Assembly (NCBI GenBank): GCA_022510705.1
Contig: JAFLSX010000002.1
Span: 41,818-105,817 of the forward strand
Direction: 5' to 3'
DNA: 64,000 nt
Source: Lachnospiraceae bacterium
GTDB lineage: Bacteria > Bacillota > Clostridia > Lachnospirales > Lachnospiraceae
Made by a program: the position numbers and the translations under genes. The notes under the pieces were generated by a model that saw nothing but the letters and a program-made list of their open reading frames with translations, was not told the origin of the DNA and did not search any database. Positions within the stretch are counted from its first letter, which is position 1; every line of letters starts with the position of its first letter. Shown here one piece after another: positions 26,266 through 36,605 of this stretch.

Positions 26266-27405
26266 ATGGAACGATACGCAAGAGGGTATGCGGAAGTAAA
26301 TTTGGATGCCATTGTATCCAATATGAAAAACATGAAGGCCCATGTCAAAGCAGACACTCGCATGATGGGAGTGATCAAAACGGATGGCTATGGGCATGGA
26401 AGTATTCCTATCGCAAAAGAATTAGAAAAATTAAGCGGTATGTACGGCTTTGCGGTGGCTACTGCAGAGGAGGCCTTTGAACTCCGTGAGGCGGGTATCA
26501 AGCTGCCTATTCTGATACTGGGCTATACCTTTCCCGATGACTATGCAAAACTGATAGAATGGGATATCAGCTTAACTGTTTTTCGGATGGATTCAGTAGA
26601 ACTTTTGAGTAGAGAGGCAGCAAAGCAGCACAAGATGGCCAGAGTACACATCAAGGTAGATACGGGTATGGGCAGGATCGGTATTCTGCCCGATGAGGAA
26701 GGCCTGAACTTTGTAAGACATATTGCAAAAATTCCCGGAATTGTTATAGAGGGTATCTTCACTCATTTTGCCAGAGCTGACGAAGTAGATAAGGAAAATG
26801 CCATACAGCAATTGTCCCTATTTAGACATTTTACAGAAGAAGTAGAAAATGCCACGGGCCTAAAGGGATTGATCAAACACTGTGCCAACAGTGCCGGTAT
26901 TTTGGAACTTCCCGAGGCCAATATGGATGTTGTCAGGGCGGGAATCAGCCTTTATGGACTGGCGCCTTCAAAAGATATAGATATGAGCCGTATTCCTTTA
27001 AAACCTGCCATGGCATTCTACAGTACCGTGGTTTATATTAAGTGGCTGCCAGCCGGTTCACCAATCAGCTATGGGGGGACCTATGTGACGGATAAAAAGA
27101 GCCGGATCGCTACGATTCCTTTAGGCTATGGGGACGGATATCCCAGAGGATTGTCGGGAAAAGGCTATGTGTTGATAAGAGGGCAAAAGGCCCCCATTGT
27201 AGGACGTATCTGCATGGACCAGTTTATGGTAGATGTAACGGATATCCCCGAAGTACGGGAAGGTGACAGGGTTACCCTCATGGGACGGGACGGAGAAGAA
27301 GAGATTTCCGCAGAAATGCTGGGAGAGCTTTCCGGGCGATTTAATTATGAGCTTGTCTGTATGTTGAGCAAACGGATTCCCAGAGTGTATATAGGAGGAG
27401 AATGA
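26266..27405 (+). CDS. alr: Alanine racemase
   Basis: A PLP enzyme making D-alanine for peptidoglycan. The PLP lysine is in GVIKTDGYGHG near the N-terminus, and the second catalytic residue, Tyr, is in SYGGTYV in the C-terminal half. The N-terminal AEVNLDAIVSNM matches the family. I prefer the ATG at 26266 (379 residues), which has AGAGGA 9 nt upstream; the ATG at 26248 has no usable spacing. It follows nnr by 28 nt and precedes the MazF-type gene. Confidence 0.95.
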   Translation: MERYARGYAEVNLDAIVSNMKNMKAHVKADTRMMGVIKTDGYGHGSIPIAKELEKLSGMYGFAVATAEEAFELREAGIKLPILILGYTFPDDYAKLIEWDISLTVFRMDSVELLSREAAKQHKMARVHIKVDTGMGRIGILPDEEGLNFVRHIAKIPGIVIEGIFTHFARADEVDKENAIQQLSLFRHFTEEVENATGLKGLIKHCANSAGILELPEANMDVVRAGISLYGLAPSKDIDMSRIPLKPAMAFYSTVVYIKWLPAGSPISYGGTYVTDKKSRIATIPLGYGDGYPRGLSGKGYVLIRGQKAPIVGRICMDQFMVDVTDIPEVREGDRVTLMGRDGEEEISAEMLGELSGRFNYELVCMLSKRIPRVYIGGE

Positions 27406-27507
27406 AAGAGCAAAAGAACAACTGAATAGCCAAAGATAAACTGGCAATACTACTACCAGAGCAGGAAAGCCCGGGAAAATCCGGGAAGCCGGAAAGGAAT
27501 GCATGCT

Positions 27508-27849
27508 ATGAGAAGAGGCGACGTATATTATGCAGATTTAAGACCGGTGGTAGGTTCCGAACAGGGAGGTATCCGGCCGGTTTTGATCATACAGAATGAT
27601 GTGGGAAACCGTCACAGTCCTACAGTGATCTGTGCTGCTATCACATCCAAGATGAATAAGGCCAAACTGCCTACTCATATTGAGCTGTCCACACTGCAGT
27701 ATGATATGGATAAAGATTCTGTTATATTGCTGGAACAGCTGCGTACCATAGATAAAAAGAGATTAAAAGATAAGGTCTGCCATTTGGACCCTCAGATTAT
27801 GAAAAAAGTGAATAAAGCTCTGATGATAAGTCTGGAACTGGATACATAA
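27508..27849 (+). CDS. MazF/EndoA-type mRNA interferase, no adjacent antitoxin
   Basis: A 113-residue PemK/MazF-fold endoribonuclease. The N-terminal [20 protein letters not shown] and the [11 protein letters not shown] segment are typical, and [15 protein letters not shown] and the [15 protein letters not shown] segment follow. In Bacillus subtilis the order is alr, antitoxin ndoAI, toxin ndoA. Here only about 100 nt separate alr from this gene and hold no antitoxin frame. It may be controlled by a distant antitoxin or have become harmless. The start at 27508 uses AAAGGA about 9 nt upstream; an ATG three codons earlier is too close to that site. Confidence 0.9.
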   Translation: MRRGDVYYADLRPVVGSEQGGIRPVLIIQNDVGNRHSPTVICAAITSKMNKAKLPTHIELSTLQYDMDKDSVILLEQLRTIDKKRLKDKVCHLDPQIMKKVNKALMISLELDT

Positions 27850-27866
27850 TCAAAGGGCGGTCCGGC

Positions 27867-27895
27867 TTGACGAATGAACCCATAAATGGTATATT
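27867..27895 (+). promoter_or_regulatory. Promoter for the YebC-family gene
   Basis: TTGACG (27867-27872), 17 nt, TATATT (27890-27895); the transcript would begin near 27902, shortly before the ribosome site AAAGGAGAG. Confidence 0.7.
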
Positions 27896-27930
27896 TAAAT
27901 TTACGGAAAAAGTACTAAAGGAGAGTAATT

Positions 27931-28659
27931 ATGTCAGGACATTCTAAGTTTGCCAATATAAAGCATAAAAAAGAAAAGAACGATGCTGCCAAGGGAAAGA
28001 TTTTTACCATCATCGGAAGGGAAATTGCGGTAGCCGTAAAGGAGGGTGGACCGGATCCGTCCAACAATTTTAAGCTGGCGCAGGTAATAGCAAAAGCAAA
28101 GTCAAACAACATGCCTAATGATACGATTGAAAGAGGCATTAAAAAAGCAGCCGGTGATGTGGGAAATGTGAATTACGAGTATGTAACTTATGAAGGCTAT
28201 GGTCCTAACGGCATTGCCATTATCGTAGATGCGCTGACGGACAATAAAAATCGTACCGCAGCCAATGTCAGAAGTGCCTTTACCAAAGGGCAGGGCAATG
28301 TAGGAACTCCCGGTTGTGTATCTTTCATGTTTGATAAAAAGGGACAGATTATCATTGATAAGGAAGAATATGAGGCTGATCCGGATGAACTGATGATGCA
28401 GGTTCTGGATGCAGGTGCAGAGGATTTTACCGAGGAGGAAGACAGCTATGAAGTGTTGACCGATCCCGATTCCTTCGAAGAGGTCAGAAAAGCCTTGGAG
28501 GAGGCCGGTATCCCCATGTTGAGCGCCGAAGTGACCATGATTCCTCAGAATTATGTCGAATTGACGGACGAAACCGCGATCAAAAATTTACAGCGCACAT
28601 TAGATCTTTTGGAAGATGATGATGATGTGCAGGCTGTTTACCATAACTGGGATGAATAA
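27931..28659 (+). CDS. YebC/PmpR-family DNA- or ribosome-associated protein
   Basis: A 242-residue three-domain protein with the family N-terminus [21 protein letters not shown] and the [19 protein letters not shown] and [11 protein letters not shown] segments. Members have been reported as transcription regulators and, more recently, as factors that relieve ribosome stalling at proline stretches. Which role applies here cannot be told. It has its own promoter and a GGAGAG ribosome site. Confidence 0.93.
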   Translation: MSGHSKFANIKHKKEKNDAAKGKIFTIIGREIAVAVKEGGPDPSNNFKLAQVIAKAKSNNMPNDTIERGIKKAAGDVGNVNYEYVTYEGYGPNGIAIIVDALTDNKNRTAANVRSAFTKGQGNVGTPGCVSFMFDKKGQIIIDKEEYEADPDELMMQVLDAGAEDFTEEEDSYEVLTDPDSFEEVRKALEEAGIPMLSAEVTMIPQNYVELTDETAIKNLQRTLDLLEDDDDVQAVYHNWDE

Positions 28660-28690
28660 AAACCCTATACATATTTTTGGTTTTTGATGC
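28658..28690 (+). terminator. Weak candidate terminator after the YebC gene
   Basis: AAAAACC (28658-28664) can pair with GGTTTTT (28679-28685) around a 14-nt loop; an AT-rich, short stem, so only a tentative call. Confidence 0.3.
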
Positions 28691-28729
28691 AGGCATTGAC
28701 CCATATTTGCAGAAGAAAGGAAGTTACAT

Positions 28730-29674
28730 ATGGATAAATTGGCAATTGTGGTTCCCTGCTATAATGAAGAAGAGGTTCTTCATATTGCGGCCGATGCACT
28801 CAGAGATGTGCTGGACGATTTGATCAGGAAGCAAAAAATTGCGCAGGACAGCTTTCTTTTGTTTGTAAACGATGGCAGTAAGGACAGAACATGGGAATTG
28901 ATTGAAGAAGAACATGCGGCTCATCCCGCACAGATACGCGGCGTAAAGCTGGCCGGCAATGTGGGACATCAATTTGCACTGACTGCGGGGCTGCTGATCG
29001 CAAAGGACAGAAGTGATGTTGCCATATCCATAGATGCGGATTTACAGGATGACGTGTCTGTTATTGAGGAAATGATCGATAAATATCATGCAGGAAATGA
29101 TATTGTATACGGTGTGCGCAGTAACAGGAAAAAGGATTCCTTTTTCAAGCGTTTTACAGCTCAGGGTTTTTATAGGTTTATGGGAATCATGGGCGTAAAA
29201 ACAATATATAATCATGCGGATTTTAGGCTGATGAGCAAACGGGCTCTGGAGCAGTTTTCTCAATACGGAGAAAACAATCTGTTCCTTCGGGGAATCGTGC
29301 CTTTGATCGGATATCAGACGGATTGTGTCTACTACGAGCGAAAGGAGCGGGTAGCAGGGGAGTCCAAATATCCGCTTAAAAAAATGTTGGCACTGGCATT
29401 TAACGGTATTACTTCTTTTTCCATAAAGCCCATCAGTCTGATCACTTGGTTGGGCTGCGTCATTATTGTTGGCAGTGTACTGGCAGCTGTTTATGCCTTG
29501 ATATCGTATTTTACCGGCAATGTTGTACAGGGTTGGACTTCTTTGATCTTGTCCATTTGGTTCATCGGAGGTGTACAGCTTTTGGCCATCGGGATGGTTG
29601 GACAGTATATCGGAAAGATTTACGTAGAGGTAAAGCATCGTCCACGTTACAATGTAGAAAAGGTGTTGGAATAG
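28730..29674 (+). CDS. Family 2 glycosyltransferase with C-terminal membrane helices
   Basis: A 314-residue enzyme of the GtrB/dolichol-phosphate-mannose-synthase-like GT2 group. The GT-A domain starts with VVPCYNEEE and has the SIDADLQDD metal motif near residue 100. Two membrane helices fill about 237-300 (ISLITWLGCVIIVGSVLAA and the second near IWFIGGVQLLAIGMVGQY). Such enzymes move a sugar from a nucleotide to undecaprenyl phosphate for later use outside. The next gene is a large polytopic membrane protein, a plausible acceptor-side partner. AAAGGAAG precedes the ATG. Confidence 0.9.
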   Translation: MDKLAIVVPCYNEEEVLHIAADALRDVLDDLIRKQKIAQDSFLLFVNDGSKDRTWELIEEEHAAHPAQIRGVKLAGNVGHQFALTAGLLIAKDRSDVAISIDADLQDDVSVIEEMIDKYHAGNDIVYGVRSNRKKDSFFKRFTAQGFYRFMGIMGVKTIYNHADFRLMSKRALEQFSQYGENNLFLRGIVPLIGYQTDCVYYERKERVAGESKYPLKKMLALAFNGITSFSIKPISLITWLGCVIIVGSVLAAVYALISYFTGNVVQGWTSLILSIWFIGGVQLLAIGMVGQYIGKIYVEVKHRPRYNVEKVLE

Positions 29675-29722
29675 CAGGTCTTTTCTCAATGAAAAAGCAT
29701 TAAAACAGGTGGTGAGCGCAAA

Positions 29723-31327
29723 ATGACTTTTAGAAAAAATGTTTTTAGTTATCTGTTATGGGCTGTTTTTACGGCATCTATCTGCATTTATCATATCGCA
29801 ATCGTTACCCTCTTTTTAGAGCAGACGCCTTTGAAAGATGCCTATGCCCAGATGGGTGTTATCGGTCTGACTATTGTATTGGCTGCGGGATTTTTTGCGC
29901 TGCTTCGAAGACTGGTTAAGAAACAGGATAAAGAAGCGGATAAACATACGATATCCCATTTGATATGGGAGTCCACTCTGGCGATTCTGCTATTGGGAGC
30001 CGGCATTTTTATACGGGCCTGCATGGCCGGTGACGGTACTCAGGAAGCTGCTTTTTTTGAGACCGCCAGTATTACCGGGCAGCCGGTGATCCCGATTGCT
30101 CATGGTGCGCAGTATTTGTATGTAGTAGTATTGCGTGGCCTCTTTTTCATGGTGGGTAACAATTTTACGGCCGGCATTATTCTGCAAATTTGCTTGCAGG
30201 CATTGGCGGCGATAGTATGGTATTTCGGTATCAGAAGAATTTCAGGAACGGTTGCGGCATTATTGTTTTTAGCCGGTACCATGTTGCTGCCCATGTCTAT
30301 GCAGGAGGGAATCACCTATTCTCCCAAAATGCTGTATCTGCTCTTATTCGGACTGGTATTTCTCATGGTGGGTCGCTTTCTGCATAGACAGAAAAAAGGC
30401 GTTTCCCTAAAATGGTATTCATGGATACATATTGTGGTTTTAGGAATTGGCATTGGTATTCTGACATATCTGGATGTATCGGGGTTGACTTTACTTCTTC
30501 CTGTTCTTTTTATCTATGGAGTAAAGGAAGATGAAGCAGCCGAGAAAGGAGCAAAGCGCTTTCTAAAGCTGTCTCTGCAAGTGATGACCGTCATTTTGGT
30601 TTTTTTGCTGACAGTGATCCTGTTGATGTTTTTAGATGCTATGCAGAGCAATGCGGATATTATACAGGTGTTTGATATCTGGTGTCTGCTCTTTTCCTAT
30701 AAGGAAATGGGAGGGGTACCTGCTTTACTGTATCCCAATGCACTTTCCGGTGTTTATGCTATGCCGTTAATATCTTTTCTCTTGGTATTAGGCATTCCTG
30801 CCTTCTTTATACATGAAAAAAGAGAATCTCAGATGCTGTACTTTTTCTTCCTTGCAGGGGTGGCGGTCATTCTTGCCGGAAATTTCCATGCATCCGGTAT
30901 GACGGCGGGATATCTTGCCTTTTCCCTGGTACTGGCATTGATGGGCGCCGGTGTACAGGAGACACTGCAGAAGAGTATAAAAGAAGCAGATTTGGCTGCT
31001 GTAAAAGCCGAGGATGATTCCAAGCAGGGGGCAGAGCAGGATCAAAAGGATGTTGCTGATAAGCCGGAAGCAAAGGCAAAAGAGAAAAAAGCAGAAAAAG
31101 TCAAGAAACAAAAGCCCGAGAAAAAGAAAAAAGCCGGTAAAGTTGCTGATATTCCGGTACTTGCACCGACTGCCGGAGCACAGGAGAAACGGGGAAATTA
31201 CATAGAGAATCCATTGCCCTTACCGAAAAAGCACGAAACAAAGGTTTTGGACTATCCTTATTTTGTAGCTACGGATAAGTTAAGATATGATGTCCGTGTG
31301 GCGGACGATGACGATTTTGATATTTAA
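29723..31327 (+). CDS. Polytopic membrane protein with Lys-rich cytoplasmic tail
   Basis: A 534-residue protein with about 10-12 predicted helices over residues 1-420, then a ~110-residue charged tail, first Lys/Glu/Ala-rich (KAKEKKAEKVKKQKPEKKKK) and then a motif-like end (YIENPLPLPKKHETKVLDYP, followed by ADDDDFDI). The family is not certain. The layout and the GT2 gene 49 nt upstream suggest a GT-C-type glycosyltransferase or flippase, but I see no clear catalytic Asp motif in the first loop. The Lys-rich tail could bind the membrane surface or a partner. Confidence 0.7.
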   Translation: MTFRKNVFSYLLWAVFTASICIYHIAIVTLFLEQTPLKDAYAQMGVIGLTIVLAAGFFALLRRLVKKQDKEADKHTISHLIWESTLAILLLGAGIFIRACMAGDGTQEAAFFETASITGQPVIPIAHGAQYLYVVVLRGLFFMVGNNFTAGIILQICLQALAAIVWYFGIRRISGTVAALLFLAGTMLLPMSMQEGITYSPKMLYLLLFGLVFLMVGRFLHRQKKGVSLKWYSWIHIVVLGIGIGILTYLDVSGLTLLLPVLFIYGVKEDEAAEKGAKRFLKLSLQVMTVILVFLLTVILLMFLDAMQSNADIIQVFDIWCLLFSYKEMGGVPALLYPNALSGVYAMPLISFLLVLGIPAFFIHEKRESQMLYFFFLAGVAVILAGNFHASGMTAGYLAFSLVLALMGAGVQETLQKSIKEADLAAVKAEDDSKQGAEQDQKDVADKPEAKAKEKKAEKVKKQKPEKKKKAGKVADIPVLAPTAGAQEKRGNYIENPLPLPKKHETKVLDYPYFVATDKLRYDVRVADDDDFDI

Positions 31328-31373
31328 ACGGCGTTTCTTATAAGTATGAAATCAAAATTCCTGCACACAATAG

Positions 31374-31404
31374 TAGAGAACCGTGATTCGGTTCTCTATT
31401 TTTG
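31374..31404 (+). terminator. Intrinsic terminator before the TepA-like gene
   Basis: TAGAGAACCG (31374-31383) pairs perfectly with CGGTTCTCTA (31389-31398), 5-nt loop, followed by TTTTTG. The ribosome site of the next gene follows at once. Confidence 0.85.
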
Positions 31405-31418
31405 TTGGAGGAAAGTGT

Positions 31419-32126
31419 ATGCAGAAAAATCGGGACAATGCTCAAGACGATAAGAGGCGAGAAGAAGAGAAGCACAAAGATGAGCGGATTGAACAACTCG
31501 GACAGGTGACATTGAACAAGAATAAAGAAAAGCAGAATATACATCTTCTTACCATTATTGGGGAGGTAGAGGGACACGACAATCTGAACAGCTCCGCAAA
31601 AACAACTAAATATGAGCATATTCTGCCCCAACTGGCTGCGATTGAGGACAGTCAGGAAATCCAGGGTGTCATGGTGCTTTTAAATACTGTGGGAGGAGAT
31701 GTAGAAGCAGGACTGGCTATTGCGGAGATGTTATCTTCCCTTTCCAAACCTACGGTATCCCTGGTACTGGGAGGCAGCCATTCCATCGGGGTGCCCATTG
31801 CAGTCAGCACAGACTATTCTTATATTGTTCCCTCGGGGACCATGGTCATACATCCCGTACGGATGAACGGTATGGTAATCGGGGTTCCGCAGACTTTTGA
31901 TTATTTTAAACAGATTCAGGACAGGATCACAGGCTTTGTATGTACCCATTGTGATATAAAAAAACAAAGGTTGGAAGAACTTATGATGGAGACCGGTGTG
32001 CTCACCAAGGATGTAGGAACCATTCTGGTGGGGCAGGAAGCGGTGAACGAAGGAATTATCGACGCGGTAGGCGGAATCAAAGAGGCCATGCGTAAGCTGC
32101 ATAAGTTGATTTCAGAGGGAAAGTAA
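31419..32126 (+). CDS. ClpP-fold translocation-enhancing protein TepA-like
   Basis: A 235-residue cytoplasmic protein of the ClpP/crotonase-like peptidase group related to Bacillus TepA (YmfB). A charged N-terminal helix is followed by the ClpP-like core (GVMVLLNTVGGDVEAGLAIAE and SLVLGGSHSIGVPIAVS, then SGTMVIHPVRM). TepA is linked to protein secretion and spore development. The ATG at 31419 has GGAGG 8 nt upstream; an upstream ATG in the same frame lies inside the terminator. The next gene is spoIIIE/ftsK, as in Bacillus, which supports the assignment. Confidence 0.85.
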   Translation: MQKNRDNAQDDKRREEEKHKDERIEQLGQVTLNKNKEKQNIHLLTIIGEVEGHDNLNSSAKTTKYEHILPQLAAIEDSQEIQGVMVLLNTVGGDVEAGLAIAEMLSSLSKPTVSLVLGGSHSIGVPIAVSTDYSYIVPSGTMVIHPVRMNGMVIGVPQTFDYFKQIQDRITGFVCTHCDIKKQRLEELMMETGVLTKDVGTILVGQEAVNEGIIDAVGGIKEAMRKLHKLISEGK

Positions 32127-32144
32127 AAAACGATTGTATACATG

Positions 32145-32173
32145 ATGACAAGCCCGCAGAAAAATGATATAAT
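32145..32173 (+). promoter_or_regulatory. Promoter for spoIIIE/ftsK
   Basis: ATGACA (32145-32150), 17 nt, TATAAT (32168-32173), 34 nt before the start codon. Confidence 0.55.
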
Positions 32174-32206
32174 AGTCGAAGCATATGAAGCGGGGTTTAA
32201 GAATAT

Positions 32207-34906
32207 ATGGCATCCAATCAGAATAAAAAGTCATCAGCTTCGAAGAGAAGCACACAGAACACCAGAAGGCATGATGAAGATACCAGACAGTATACGGAGC
32301 AGGAGAGCGCTCTTTTTCATGAAGTAGCGTTAATCCTGCTGTTTGCAGTTGCAGTCATTTTATTTTTGTGCAATTTTGGCGTGATCGGAACCGTAGGAAA
32401 TGCTATTAGTGCTGTGTTGTTCGGCCTATTCGGCTTCTTAGCCTATGTGATCGCGATTGCTGCTTTTGTGGCAATGGCCTTCTGGTCTGCAAATCAGGGC
32501 AATCCCGCCGCTGTCAGAAAGCTGATAGCGGCCTGTGTTTTGTTTGTGTTGGTCGGAATTGTATGTGAGCTTGTTTCCGGTAATCCTTCGGCACCGGAGT
32601 ACAGTGTGGGAGAGATTTACCGGTTTTCCAGTGAAAATAAGGCAGGCGGTGGTGTGATCGCAGGCAGTTTGGCTTATTTAATGGTGCATTTTTTGGATAT
32701 GATAGGTACGATCTTAGTAGTGCTGATATTGAGTATTATCAGTGCGGTTCTTTTGACTGAACGTTCTTTTGTAGACAGTGTTAAAAAAGGTGGCAGAAGA
32801 ATGGCCGAGCTTTCCAAAGAAGATGCAGAGAGAAGGCGGGAACAGGCCAGAATACGCCGCAGTGATTATGAAGAAGCCCGTGCAAGAAGAGACGAAGAGC
32901 GGGCCAAACGTGAAGAAGAACGTCGGTTGAAAGCGGAGGAGAAGGAAAATGAAAAGATTCTCCGTATGGATAAAAAAGTGACGGGTGTCATGGCAGATAC
33001 CGCCTTGACGGCAAGCACCGATAAAAGAGGCAGAGATGATATTCACGAGATAACCCTGAATGAAGAGAATCTGACAGATTTTGAGAATCTTACGGATTAT
33101 AATAATATCAGAATTAACGGGGAAACTGTGGACTATGAGCCCGAAGAGCACTACGAGGATGTGAGGGAAATCTATGCGCCTGAGGAAGAGGAAGCAGATT
33201 TTGAATCCTATCCGGAAGAGCAGCCCATATATAGGGAAGCTACTATTCGTATGAGTACTGTAGGCAAAGAAGAGCAGCCTATACAAAGGCAAGCGATACA
33301 GGAAGAAGCGCCGGCTTATCAGTCTGACAAACCATCCGTCAGGCCGATAGCCAGACCCGCTGCAGTACCCAGACCGAAAGGCAGTGAAGCCCGCATGAAG
33401 GAAGAGGTTTTCTCTGTGGAAAAGAAGATTCCTAAGAAGTACATATTCCCGCCGCTGTCTCGTTTACAGAAGGGTCAAGGCGGCAGAGGTGATTCTTCCA
33501 AAGAATTGAAGGATACCGCCTACAGGTTGCAACAGACCTTAAATACTTTTGGCGTAAAGGTGTCCATTACCGACATCAGTCAGGGGCCTGCGGTTACCAG
33601 ATATGAACTGCAGCCGGAGCAGGGTGTAAAGGTCAGCAAAATAGTGGGACTGGCAGATGATATCAAACTGAATCTGGCAGCTACGGATATTCGTATTGAA
33701 GCGCCTATTCCCGGAAAAGCGGCTATTGGCATCGAGGTGCCGAATAAAGAAAATACGGCTGTTGCTCTTAGGGATTTGTTGGAAAGTAATGAGTTTAAGG
33801 AATTCTCATCCAATCTGGCCTTTGCGGTAGGTAAGGACATTGCCGGCAAGGTGGTCGTGACGGATATTGCGAAAATGCCGCACATGCTGATCGCGGGAGC
33901 TACCGGCTCCGGTAAATCTGTTTGTATCAATACTCTGATCATGAGTATTCTCTATAAGGCACATCCGGATGATGTAAAACTCATTATGGTAGATCCTAAG
34001 GTGGTGGAATTGAGTGTCTACAATGGAATCCCCCATCTTATGATCCCTGTGGTCACGGATCCCAAGAAGGCCGCAGCAGCCCTGCACTGGGGTGTTTCCG
34101 AAATGACGGACCGCTATAAAAAATTTGCCGATTTCAATGTAAGGGATTTAAAAGGATATAACCAAAAAGTAGAAAGTATGAAGGAACGGGGGCAGGAGGA
34201 TGCGCCGGCCAAGCTGCCACAGATAGTCATTATTGTGGACGAGTTGGCGGATTTGATGATGGTGGCACCCGGTGAAGTAGAAGAGTCCATATGCCGTCTG
34301 GCACAGCTTGCCAGGGCTGCAGGAATTCATTTGATCATTGCAACACAAAGACCTTCCGTGGATGTTATTACCGGTTTGATCAAAGCAAATATGCCAAGCC
34401 GTATTGCTTTCAGCGTATCCAGTGGAGTGGACTCCCGTACGATTCTGGATATGAATGGTGCGGAGAAACTTTTGGGTAAGGGAGATATGCTGTTCTATCC
34501 ACAGGGCTATACCAAGCCTGCGCGCGTACAGGGAGCGTTTGTTTCCGACAAGGAAGTATCCGATGTGGTAGACTTCTTAAAGAATCAGAATCTGGGTAAT
34601 GTATATGCGGAGGATATTGAAGAAAAAATCATGAATATGGGTTCCGGAGGCGGTTCAAATGGCTCTTCAGGTGAAGGAGGCAGTTCATTGGACGAATATT
34701 TTGCCGATGCCGGAAGGTTTATTATCGATAAGGATAAGGCGTCCATAGGAATGTTTCAGAGAATGTTCAAGATAGGCTTTAACCGGGCAGCCCGTATTAT
34801 GGACCAGTTGTATGAATACGGTGTGGTAGGCGAAGAAGAAGGGACGAAGCCCCGCAAGGTATTGATGAGTATGGAGCAATTTGAGCAGCTATTGGAGGAA
34901 ATATAG
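32207..34906 (+). CDS. spoIIIE: DNA translocase FtsK/SpoIIIE
   Basis: Pumps DNA across the division or sporulation septum. 899 residues: four membrane helices in about residues 40-190, a long charged linker (about 190-410) rich in Arg/Glu, and the motor with Walker [10 protein letters not shown] near 564 and Walker [12 protein letters not shown]. The C-terminal gamma winged helix ([12 protein letters not shown] ... [16 protein letters not shown]) reads the oriented DNA sites. It lies next to tepA as in Bacillus, where SpoIIIE moves the chromosome into the forespore; whether there is a second FtsK in this genome is not visible. Confidence 0.95.
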   Translation: MASNQNKKSSASKRSTQNTRRHDEDTRQYTEQESALFHEVALILLFAVAVILFLCNFGVIGTVGNAISAVLFGLFGFLAYVIAIAAFVAMAFWSANQGNPAAVRKLIAACVLFVLVGIVCELVSGNPSAPEYSVGEIYRFSSENKAGGGVIAGSLAYLMVHFLDMIGTILVVLILSIISAVLLTERSFVDSVKKGGRRMAELSKEDAERRREQARIRRSDYEEARARRDEERAKREEERRLKAEEKENEKILRMDKKVTGVMADTALTASTDKRGRDDIHEITLNEENLTDFENLTDYNNIRINGETVDYEPEEHYEDVREIYAPEEEEADFESYPEEQPIYREATIRMSTVGKEEQPIQRQAIQEEAPAYQSDKPSVRPIARPAAVPRPKGSEARMKEEVFSVEKKIPKKYIFPPLSRLQKGQGGRGDSSKELKDTAYRLQQTLNTFGVKVSITDISQGPAVTRYELQPEQGVKVSKIVGLADDIKLNLAATDIRIEAPIPGKAAIGIEVPNKENTAVALRDLLESNEFKEFSSNLAFAVGKDIAGKVVVTDIAKMPHMLIAGATGSGKSVCINTLIMSILYKAHPDDVKLIMVDPKVVELSVYNGIPHLMIPVVTDPKKAAAALHWGVSEMTDRYKKFADFNVRDLKGYNQKVESMKERGQEDAPAKLPQIVIIVDELADLMMVAPGEVEESICRLAQLARAAGIHLIIATQRPSVDVITGLIKANMPSRIAFSVSSGVDSRTILDMNGAEKLLGKGDMLFYPQGYTKPARVQGAFVSDKEVSDVVDFLKNQNLGNVYAEDIEEKIMNMGSGGGSNGSSGEGGSSLDEYFADAGRFIIDKDKASIGMFQRMFKIGFNRAARIMDQLYEYGVVGEEEGTKPRKVLMSMEQFEQLLEEI

Positions 34907-34908
34907 TC

Positions 34909-36579
34909 ATGAAGACAGACATCGAAATTGCGCAGGAAGCCGTGATGCAGCCTATCACCGAGGTGGCGGCAAAGCTGGATATCGGAGCGGAGGAACTGGA
35001 ACTCTACGGCAAATACAAAGCAAAAATATCTGACGAATACATAAATCGCATCTCTTCTAATGAGGATGGAAAATTGATCTTGGTAACCGCTATCAATCCG
35101 ACTCCGGCAGGAGAAGGTAAGACTACCACCAGTGTCGGCCTAGGACAGGCATTCGGCAAGTTAGGTAAAAAAGCGGTCATTGCGCTTAGGGAGCCTTCTC
35201 TGGGTCCCTGTTTTGGCATCAAAGGCGGCGCGGCGGGAGGCGGCTACGCACAGGTAGTGCCAATGGAAGATTTGAACCTGCATTTTACAGGAGATTTCCA
35301 TGCTATAACCTCTGCCAATAATTTACTGGCAGCTCTTTTGGATAATCATATTCAACAAGGAAATGAATTGGGGATTGATACCAGACAGATAGTCTGGAAA
35401 CGCTGTCTGGACATGAATGACCGTGTGCTCCGTAATATCGTGGTAGGACTTGGCAGTAAAACTGACGGTGTTGTCAGAGAGGATCATTTTGTTATCACGG
35501 TAGCTTCGGAAATCATGGCGGTACTTTGTTTGGCAGAAGATATGCAGGATTTAAAAGAAAGGCTTTCCCGTATGGTAGTAGCCTATAATTATGACGGAGA
35601 GCCGGTATCGGCCGGGGATCTGCAGGCAGTGGGCTCCATGGCAGCACTTTTAAAGGATGCCCTAAAGCCCAATTTAATCCAAACCTTGGAGCATACGCCG
35701 GCCCTGGTACACGGCGGTCCCTTTGCCAATATTGCCCACGGCTGCAATTCGGTACGGGCTACTAAAACTGCTTTAAAGATGGCGGATTATGTTATTACCG
35801 AGGCCGGTTTTGGCGCTGATCTGGGTGCGGAAAAATTCTTTGATATCAAATGCCGCATGACAGGACTGAAACCTGATGCGGTTGTGCTGGTTGCTACAAT
35901 AAGGGCTTTGAAGTATAATGGAGGTGTTCCCAAAGCGGAACTTGGAAAGGAAAACATAGAAGCGCTTGAGAGGGGAATTGTCAATCTGGAGAAGCATATT
36001 GAAAATCTGCAGATATATGGAGTGCCGGTGGTAGTGACCCTGAATTCTTTTGTATCGGATACGGAAGCGGAAATAAATTTTGTAAAGCAGTTCTGTGAAG
36101 AACGGGATTGTGAATTTGCAATTTCCGAAGTCTGGGAAAAAGGCGGCGAGGGAGGTATCGAACTGGCCCATAAGGTGCTTAAGACCTTGGAAACGAAAGA
36201 GAGTCATTTCAAAGTGCTCTATGAGGACACTCTGTCTCTGAAAGAGAAAATAGAAACGGTTGCCAGGAAAATATACGGTGCAGGCAGCATCAGCTTTTCA
36301 CCTGCTGTCATTAAACAGCTGGAAAAGTTGGAGTCATTGGGATTTGGAAATCTGCCTGTTTGTATGGCAAAGAATCAGTACTCATTGTCGGATGATCCGG
36401 ATAAGTTAGGGAGACCCGAAGGCTTTGAATTGGGAGTCAGGGAGGTCTATGTTTCCGCAGGCGCCGGCTTTGTTGTTGTGCTGACAGGCGCTATCATGAC
36501 TATGCCGGGTCTTTCCAAAAATCCGGCAGCGTACGGCATTGATGTGGATGAAAGCGGTAGGATTACCGGCCTGTTCTAG
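34909..36579 (+). CDS. fhs: Formate-tetrahydrofolate ligase
   Basis: Joins formate to tetrahydrofolate using ATP, giving 10-formyl-THF. 556 residues, the usual length; the P-loop TPAGEGKTT is at 65-73 and the family stretch [20 protein letters not shown] follows. It starts 2 nt after spoIIIE and is followed by folD, so the two enzymes link formate to methylene-THF. In Clostridia this serves purine, Met and Ser supply, and in acetogens the methyl branch of the Wood-Ljungdahl route; no other pathway gene lies here, so acetogenesis cannot be inferred. Confidence 0.96.
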   Translation: MKTDIEIAQEAVMQPITEVAAKLDIGAEELELYGKYKAKISDEYINRISSNEDGKLILVTAINPTPAGEGKTTTSVGLGQAFGKLGKKAVIALREPSLGPCFGIKGGAAGGGYAQVVPMEDLNLHFTGDFHAITSANNLLAALLDNHIQQGNELGIDTRQIVWKRCLDMNDRVLRNIVVGLGSKTDGVVREDHFVITVASEIMAVLCLAEDMQDLKERLSRMVVAYNYDGEPVSAGDLQAVGSMAALLKDALKPNLIQTLEHTPALVHGGPFANIAHGCNSVRATKTALKMADYVITEAGFGADLGAEKFFDIKCRMTGLKPDAVVLVATIRALKYNGGVPKAELGKENIEALERGIVNLEKHIENLQIYGVPVVVTLNSFVSDTEAEINFVKQFCEERDCEFAISEVWEKGGEGGIELAHKVLKTLETKESHFKVLYEDTLSLKEKIETVARKIYGAGSISFSPAVIKQLEKLESLGFGNLPVCMAKNQYSLSDDPDKLGRPEGFELGVREVYVSAGAGFVVVLTGAIMTMPGLSKNPAAYGIDVDESGRITGLF

Positions 36580-36605
36580 AAGGAAGATGAAGGAGTTTAT
36601 AAATT

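Noticed and set aside
28696-28701. TTGACC as a -35 for the GT2 gene
   Set aside because: No -10-like hexamer at 15-19 nt; the region there is the ribosome site.
29042-29689. 215-codon minus-strand frame inside the GT2 gene
   Set aside because: Shadow of the glycosyltransferase; no motif or ribosome site.
32133-32146. ATTGTATACA upstream of spoIIIE resembling the citrate-operon operator core
   Set aside because: Only one half matches well and outer arms are missing; probably chance in AT-rich DNA, unless binding data show otherwise.
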